Position numbers and translations under genes: made by a program. 64,000 bases of DNA from an uncultured Muribaculaceae bacterium (GTDB taxonomy: Bacteria > Bacteroidota > Bacteroidia > Bacteroidales > Muribaculaceae), in contig CAJTYD010000001.1 in the NCBI GenBank assembly GCA_910583775.1, positions 62,001 to 126,000 on the forward strand, written 5' to 3'. Of this stretch, positions 61,756 through 64,000 are shown piece by piece. Below the pieces are notes generated by a model. That model saw only the letters and a program-made list of their open reading frames with translations, was not told the origin of the DNA and did no database searches. How positions within the stretch are numbered: the first letter of the stretch is position 1; the number at the start of each line of letters is the position of its first letter.

Positions 61756-62508
61756 TCATATCGCTGTCCAGCCTCCGTCGGCGGCGATTATCTGACCTGT
61801 TACATATTTGGCTCCGTCTGAAACGAGGAAAAGACATAACGGTGCGATATCGTCGGGATTGCCCATCCTCTTCATCGGACATCTGTGATTGTAATTCCTT
61901 ACAAACTCCTCCCTCTGGTTATCCCATATTCCTCCGGGACACACGCAGTTTACGCGAACATTATGCTTTCCGAGCCATGAAGCGAGGTAGCGCGTGAAAT
62001 TGATGATTCCACCCTTGATCGCGCAGTATTCTACAGGCGACGATCCGTCATAATCTTCATAGATGGTAAAGTCGTTGCCGACAATTCCGTAGATGGATCC
62101 GAAGTTAACTATAGAGCCTTCATGCTGCTTTTCCATCACCTTGGCGACCTGCTGATCAAGATAGAAGGCCGAATTCAACTGTATGCTGATGTTTTCCGAC
62201 CAATGCCTGAAGGGAGTGTCTTCGAATTTATACTTTCCCCAGTCCTTGGTTCGCGGATATGCGGAATTGATAAGGCCGTCGATCTTACCGAAGTGATCCA
62301 GCGTGAATTTTACCAGATCATCGATTGACTCATTCGAAAGTAGATCAAGTTTATATGTAGCGAATTTTTCGTTGACAATCTCTGTCTCAAAGGAAATATC
62401 GGCACTTACGACTGTCGACTCATGTTCTACAAGCTCTTTTACTATCTCTTTGCCTATAAGCCCGTTGGCTCCGGCTACGATTATTACTTTTTTACTGAGG
62501 TCTTTCAT
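61756..62508 (-). CDS. SDR family oxidoreductase (PtmA-like)
   Basis: The 250-residue short-chain dehydrogenase has VIIVAGANGLIGKEIVKEL, the active-site VEYCAIKGGIINF (Y-x3-K), and CVCPGGIWDNQREEF. Together with the two upstream genes it resembles PtmA of Campylobacter legionaminic acid loci. It overlaps the Gfo/Idh gene by 17 bp. It is the last gene of the transcript entering from the right edge. Confidence 0.88.
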   Translation of the reverse strand: MKDLSKKVIIVAGANGLIGKEIVKELVEHESTVVSADISFETEIVNEKFATYKLDLLSNESIDDLVKFTLDHFGKIDGLINSAYPRTKDWGKYKFEDTPFRHWSENISIQLNSAFYLDQQVAKVMEKQHEGSIVNFGSIYGIVGNDFTIYEDYDGSSPVEYCAIKGGIINFTRYLASWLGKHNVRVNCVCPGGIWDNQREEFVRNYNHRCPMKRMGNPDDIAPLCLFLVSDGAKYVTGQIIAADGGWTAI

Positions 62509-63421
62509 ATTTCATGCATATTTTCAAAACTTCGTATGCTTTTTCCACATCATTTTCAGCTTTCTCCCCCTTTGCAAGGAGTCTCAGGAAATATTCAAGC
62601 TGGGCTTTATAGGTCTCCATAGGGATATTGGTTCCCTTAAATACGATATTTCCTTTGCTGTCAGTAATTATATTCTTGCTGATATCGACGAGCCAGGTCT
62701 CATCCTCAAAAACCACCTCAATTGTTCGTTTATAGTCCCGTCTATAATAATTCAGTATGACAGAGGCTGAGAATTCCGGATAAACCAGAAGATAATTGGC
62801 ATAATCTATCGCAGGAATCTCAAGCGAGGAGTTGTTTCTACAAAATCCGAATGATTCCTTAGGATTACCAAAAATCCAGTATACATAATCAATATCATGG
62901 ATAAGGTCAATATTGACGCCTCCTCCAAGTTCAGGGATCGCACTGTAACATTTACGGTAATCGGTGCCGGGTCGCCAGTCCGGTAAATATGAACCACAAT
63001 AGACGTTCACTTCGTTTACCCTGCGGCCCGGGTTGGCTGAAATATAGTCATGCAGGAACCGGATGCCGTCAAGAAATCTTAGATTGCATGCCACATAATT
63101 AAGAATTCCCTTCTCTTTTACCTTCCGAACCAGATCTTCGTGATTTAAGTCTCCGAACACCGGTTTCTCAATAAACAATGGAATTTCTCTCTCTAACAGG
63201 CATTCTATTGTCTCGGCGTGTCTGGACGTCGGATTTGAGATTATACAGAAATCAAATTTCACGTCCGTATCTCCGAGACTGTAGATATTCTCCACATCCT
63301 CATATTGCCCGGCATTCTTTCCCGATCGCAATGCGTAAATCCTCGCATCCGGAACTAACTTCCTCAGCGCCGATATATGTTTCTTTGCAATCGAGCCTAA
63401 CCCTATTATCAGTATATTCAT
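62492..63421 (-). CDS. Gfo/Idh/MocA family dehydrogenase (PtmF-like)
   Basis: The 309-residue protein has the NAD loop ILIIGLGSIAKKHISAL, the EKPV motif (PLFIEKPVFGD) and GGGVNIDLIHDIDYVYWIFG. It probably oxidises or reduces a sugar or sugar acid precursor. Position between a NeuA-type gene and an SDR gene suggests a PtmF-like role; the reaction itself is unknown. Confidence 0.88.
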   Translation of the reverse strand: MNILIIGLGSIAKKHISALRKLVPDARIYALRSGKNAGQYEDVENIYSLGDTDVKFDFCIISNPTSRHAETIECLLEREIPLFIEKPVFGDLNHEDLVRKVKEKGILNYVACNLRFLDGIRFLHDYISANPGRRVNEVNVYCGSYLPDWRPGTDYRKCYSAIPELGGGVNIDLIHDIDYVYWIFGNPKESFGFCRNNSSLEIPAIDYANYLLVYPEFSASVILNYYRRDYKRTIEVVFEDETWLVDISKNIITDSKGNIVFKGTNIPMETYKAQLEYFLRLLAKGEKAENDVEKAYEVLKICMKYERPQ

Positions 63422-63431
63422 CGCTATACTG

Positions 63432-64000
63432 TCAGTTTATCTTTATCTTTCCTGTGTCGAGAAGATAAGCGAGATAGTCATAGTCCTGCGGTTCGTCAAG
63501 ATCAAAACATATATGGTCCATCACATAGACAAGAGACCTGTCGGTTACGGCAGTCGGATTCCCACGCAACAATGACTCTCTTGTATAGACGTAAATGGAG
63601 GCGTTCATGTCATAGACTTTTGGTGCAGACTGACGTGTCGTGTATTTGCCCCCTAAGACCACACCATAGAATCCGTTGTCTTTCTTTTCCACCATATTGA
63701 AGTAGGGATTCCTGGCGCATGGATTGACGGAAAAGACTGTCAATGCCTCACTGTTCTTCTCCAATAACTCTATCGATTTCTCGATATCCTCTACAGTACG
63801 GATAGGAGAAGTGACGTCAAGATCAACCACATAATCATATAGTTTGACGTTATTCCGCTCGGCATATTCAAGAGCGTCCCTGATGGCGTCTGTCTTGCTG
63901 CATGTATCGTTGGCAAGACAGTCGGGGCGTTTATATTCTGTGTCAAGTCCGCATTCTTTGCCGACAGCTTTTATCTGCTCGGAGTCAGTCGACAGGATTA
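63432..64000 (-). CDS. acylneuraminate/legionaminate cytidylyltransferase family, partial
   Basis: The reading frame is open to the right edge, so the N-terminus with the nucleotide-binding loop is missing. The visible part reads ILSTDSEQIKAVGKECGLDT, KTDAIRDALEYAERN, YDYVVDLDVTSPIRTVEDI and later ASIYVYTRESLL, matching CMP-sialic/legionaminic acid synthetases (NeuA/PtmB). A start at 63830 is only an internal codon. The next gene begins 10 bp on. Confidence 0.85.
   Translation of the reverse strand, partial: ILSTDSEQIKAVGKECGLDTEYKRPDCLANDTCSKTDAIRDALEYAERNNVKLYDYVVDLDVTSPIRTVEDIEKSIELLEKNSEALTVFSVNPCARNPYFNMVEKKDNGFYGVVLGGKYTTRQSAPKVYDMNASIYVYTRESLLRGNPTAVTDRSLVYVMDHICFDLDEPQDYDYLAYLLDTGKIKIN

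Overview
The window looks like a chromosomal segment of a Bacteroidales bacterium (phylum Bacteroidota). Supporting signs are the DUF4492-cydA-cydB cluster, a DUF4494 protein, an HU protein of the Bacteroidota type, promoter-like TAnnTTTG boxes, a lipoprotein ApbE, and a UpxY-type antiterminator ahead of a capsule locus. A family such as Muribaculaceae is plausible but cannot be decided from this sequence alone.

Positions 1 to about 26 kb are mostly housekeeping genes of moderate GC. They comprise a truncated FucP-like sugar transporter, YggS and DUF4494; cytochrome bd oxidase; a split chromate transporter with folC; RNase G, a 29-residue basic ribosomal-type protein and HU; YigZ and DJ-1; ApbE and RmuC; a patatin-barrel protein; SerB, a Sel1 protein, a DUF349 protein and a cyclophilin; a cytidylate-kinase-like protein; the RNase P RNA; BrkB; and a cytidylyltransferase/GHMP kinase fusion.

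From about 61.1 kb down to 26.6 kb, almost everything on the minus strand forms one surface-polysaccharide locus, read from high to low coordinates. It opens with a long UpxY-like protein behind a clear promoter and a leader of about 215 nt. Next come a MntA/HepT toxin-antitoxin pair, a second toxin-antitoxin-like pair under a near-identical duplicated promoter, a secreted protein of unknown function and an AbiH-type defence protein. Then comes biosynthesis: a phosphonate cassette (PEP mutase, phosphonopyruvate decarboxylase, phosphonoacetaldehyde reductase), a 3-amino-3,6-dideoxyhexose cassette (two ketoisomerases, acyltransferase, aminotransferase), a CDP-glycerol-type transferase, Wzx, an acyltransferase, Wzy, several glycosyltransferases, an N-acetyl sugar amidotransferase, the UDP-L-FucNAc cassette fnlA/fnlB/fnlC with wbuB, a PglC-type initiating transferase, an ATP-grasp/HAD pair, an aminotransferase, WbuC and a CapD-type 4,6-dehydratase. 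Together they predict a Wzx/Wzy-assembled polymer carrying amino-deoxy sugars and probably a phosphonate substituent. Many genes between 32.4-34 kb and 40.4-56 kb are clearly more AT-rich than the flanks, so the locus is a mosaic.

Two plus-strand genes break into the minus-strand locus: an AAA/DUF4143 ATPase bracketed by inverted repeats of about 60 bp, and a GxxExxY (PD-(D/E)XK-like) gene sitting inside a tandem array of about 82-bp hairpin repeats between fnlB and fnlC. Related hairpin repeats with compensatory base changes, GGACGCACG-type palindromes and AT-rich 9-10-bp repeats fill most other gaps near the locus. At the right edge, three minus-strand genes (NeuA-type cytidylyltransferase, Gfo/Idh/MocA dehydrogenase, SDR) resemble the ptmB/ptmF/ptmA set linked to legionaminic acid synthesis.
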